Below are positions 6,459 through 6,868 of a stretch of DNA of 6,868 bases, one piece after another. Position 1 is the first letter of the stretch, and each line of letters opens with the position of its first letter. Below the pieces are notes generated by a model. The model saw only the letters and a program-made list of their open reading frames with translations, did no database searches and was not told the origin of the DNA. Location of the stretch: contig JAHAGQ010000041.1 of assembly GCA_018373675.1 (NCBI GenBank), positions 1-6,868 of the forward strand, written 5' to 3'. The stretch comes from Collinsella sp. (GTDB taxonomy: Bacteria; Actinomycetota; Coriobacteriia; Coriobacteriales; Coriobacteriaceae). The position numbers and the translations under genes were made by a program.

Positions 6459-6484
6459 TATTTTGAAAGAAATAGACTGTTCAA
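6455..6484 (-). promoter_or_regulatory. Predicted sigma-70-type promoter of the GntR pair
   Basis: On the minus strand TTGAAC (6484-6479) and TAATAC (6460-6455) are separated by 18 bases, giving a reasonable -35/-10 pair (4/6 and 5/6 by consensus). The start codon lies about 58 bases downstream of the -10. The surrounding DNA is very A/T-rich, so alternative hexamers exist, for example TATCTT at 6444-6439. Confidence 0.42.
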
Positions 6485-6516
6485 TCTTATTTTTGAACCG
6501 TCTACAATATCAAACA

Positions 6517-6528
6517 CTTCATATGAAG
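6517..6528. repeat. Perfect 12-base palindrome CTTCATATGAAG
   Basis: The sequence equals its own reverse complement over all 12 bases. It lies about 33 bases upstream of the predicted -35 of the GntR pair, where an activator or second regulator site could sit. No other copy was noticed in the window. Confidence 0.4.
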
Positions 6529-6559
6529 GTGTCGAATGCCACTTGTGGCGCAAACAAGA

Positions 6560-6582
6560 GGGGCATTTGGCAAAAATGCCCC
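6560..6582 (-). terminator. Hairpin, probable terminator of the right-edge SIS gene
   Basis: GGGGCATTT (6560-6568) and AAATGCCCC (6574-6582) pair perfectly over 9 bases with a 5-base loop. Downstream on the minus strand comes CTCTTGTTTG, T-rich but interrupted, so it is a weaker terminator than the one at 4821-4849. It lies about 190 bases after the stop of the right-edge gene, which is far for a terminator, but it is the only strong hairpin between that gene and the GntR promoter. Confidence 0.55.
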
Positions 6583-6769
6583 ATTTCGCCTTGAAGTCGC
6601 TACCGTGAAATGCCAACGAGCCGCATGGTCGAGTCCAAGCAAATACGACCTCAAGCTGCCAGCTACGGCATGGCTCCCTAGAACGAGACTGCGACATTTG
6701 TTTGCATTGTTTTACGAACGCAACATAACGAATTATTTCTGAGCAAAATAACGGCCGCTGAAAGCTGCT

Positions 6770-6868
6770 TTAGTAGTTCATCTGGTGATAGTAGCGACGC
6801 GTGGTGAGCGGGTGGTTGCGGACGTGCTCGAGATGGCAGCTCAGGCGCTCGGTGATGGTGTAGGTGAC
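6770..6868 (-). CDS. SIS-domain sugar-phosphate deglycase family, C-terminal fragment (runs off the window)
   Basis: Only the last 32 codons and the TAA stop (6772-6770) are visible. The peptide ends in HVRNHPLTTRRYYHQMNY. It lines up with the end of the complete deglycase (EIRDHSLDIRRYYRKVEY), sharing R, H, L, RRYY and the final Y, plus I, R, S and E further upstream, 12 of 30 positions in all. RRYY...(V)EY-type ends are characteristic of FrlB-like deglycases, so this is probably another family member and the last gene of a neighbouring operon. It is 58/99 G+C by hand count, richer than the regulators next to it. The substrate and the rest of the protein are outside the window, so the assignment rests on a short stretch. 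Confidence 0.65.
   Translation of the reverse strand, partial: VTYTITERLSCHLEHVRNHPLTTRRYYHQMNY

Larger units (their letters stand above)
6398..6769. other. 372-base intergenic region between the right-edge SIS gene and the GntR pair
   Basis: The left part (6398-6530) is A/T-rich and carries the promoter, inverted repeat and palindrome described separately. The right part (6583-6769) is closer to the composition of a gene, yet I recognise no protein or tRNA in it. Open frames there (minus 6697-6458, plus 6536-6742) run through the hairpin, lack ribosome sites and resemble nothing known to me. A short AGCTGCCAGCT palindrome lies at 6654-6664. The right part is either the 3' untranslated end of the upstream transcript, an undetected small RNA, or gene debris. 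Confidence 0.5.

Noticed and set aside
6458..6742. Small open frames on both strands in the intergenic region (minus 6697-6458, plus 6536-6742)
   Set aside because: Both pass through the hairpin at 6560-6582, have no ribosome site and resemble no protein I recognise.

Overview
The window is a minus-strand carbohydrate/Amadori-product utilisation locus from a bacterium. All recognisable genes are on the minus strand, so the biological order runs from high to low coordinates. The clean AGAAAGG-type ribosome sites and the four-subunit mannose-family PTS fit a gut Gram-positive: an actinobacterium of the Coriobacteriia (Collinsella-like) or a Firmicute. This assignment is an inference of low to moderate confidence, because no rRNA or other taxonomic marker is present.

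Layout in the direction of transcription: (1) 6868-6770, the last 32 codons of a SIS-domain protein that resembles the C-terminus of the complete deglycase in this window. (2) 6769-6398, a 372-base intergenic stretch with a hairpin, a 12-base palindrome, and a promoter whose -10 is overlapped by an inverted repeat. (3) 6397-4896, two consecutive GntR/HutC-family regulators with UTRA effector domains, 8 bases apart. (4) 4849-4821, a strong intrinsic terminator, then a promoter region. (5) 4681-1113, PTS IIA, IIB, IIC and IID of the mannose family followed by a FrlB-type deglycase. (6) 1082-198, a FrlD-type PfkB kinase. (7) 197-100, an intergenic region with nested inverted repeats. (8) 99-1, the first 33 codons of a third SIS-domain protein with the same N-terminus as the deglycase.

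Inferred working of the system: the PTS imports and phosphorylates an Amadori compound such as fructoselysine or glucoselysine (formed when sugars react with amino groups in heated food). The SIS deglycase splits the 6-phosphate into a hexose 6-phosphate and the free amine or amino acid. The FrlD-like kinase would phosphorylate any unphosphorylated substrate in the cytoplasm. One or both GntR regulators probably sense a pathway phosphate ester and repress the operons. The exact substrate cannot be read from the sequence.

The most interesting points are: three members of the deglycase family in or at the edges of one 6.9 kb window; a PTS and a kinase that look redundant for the same phosphorylation; paired co-transcribed HutC regulators; and ACGT-centred near-palindromes upstream of three transcription units, suggesting one regulon. 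I found no mobile element, tRNA, rRNA or CRISPR array.
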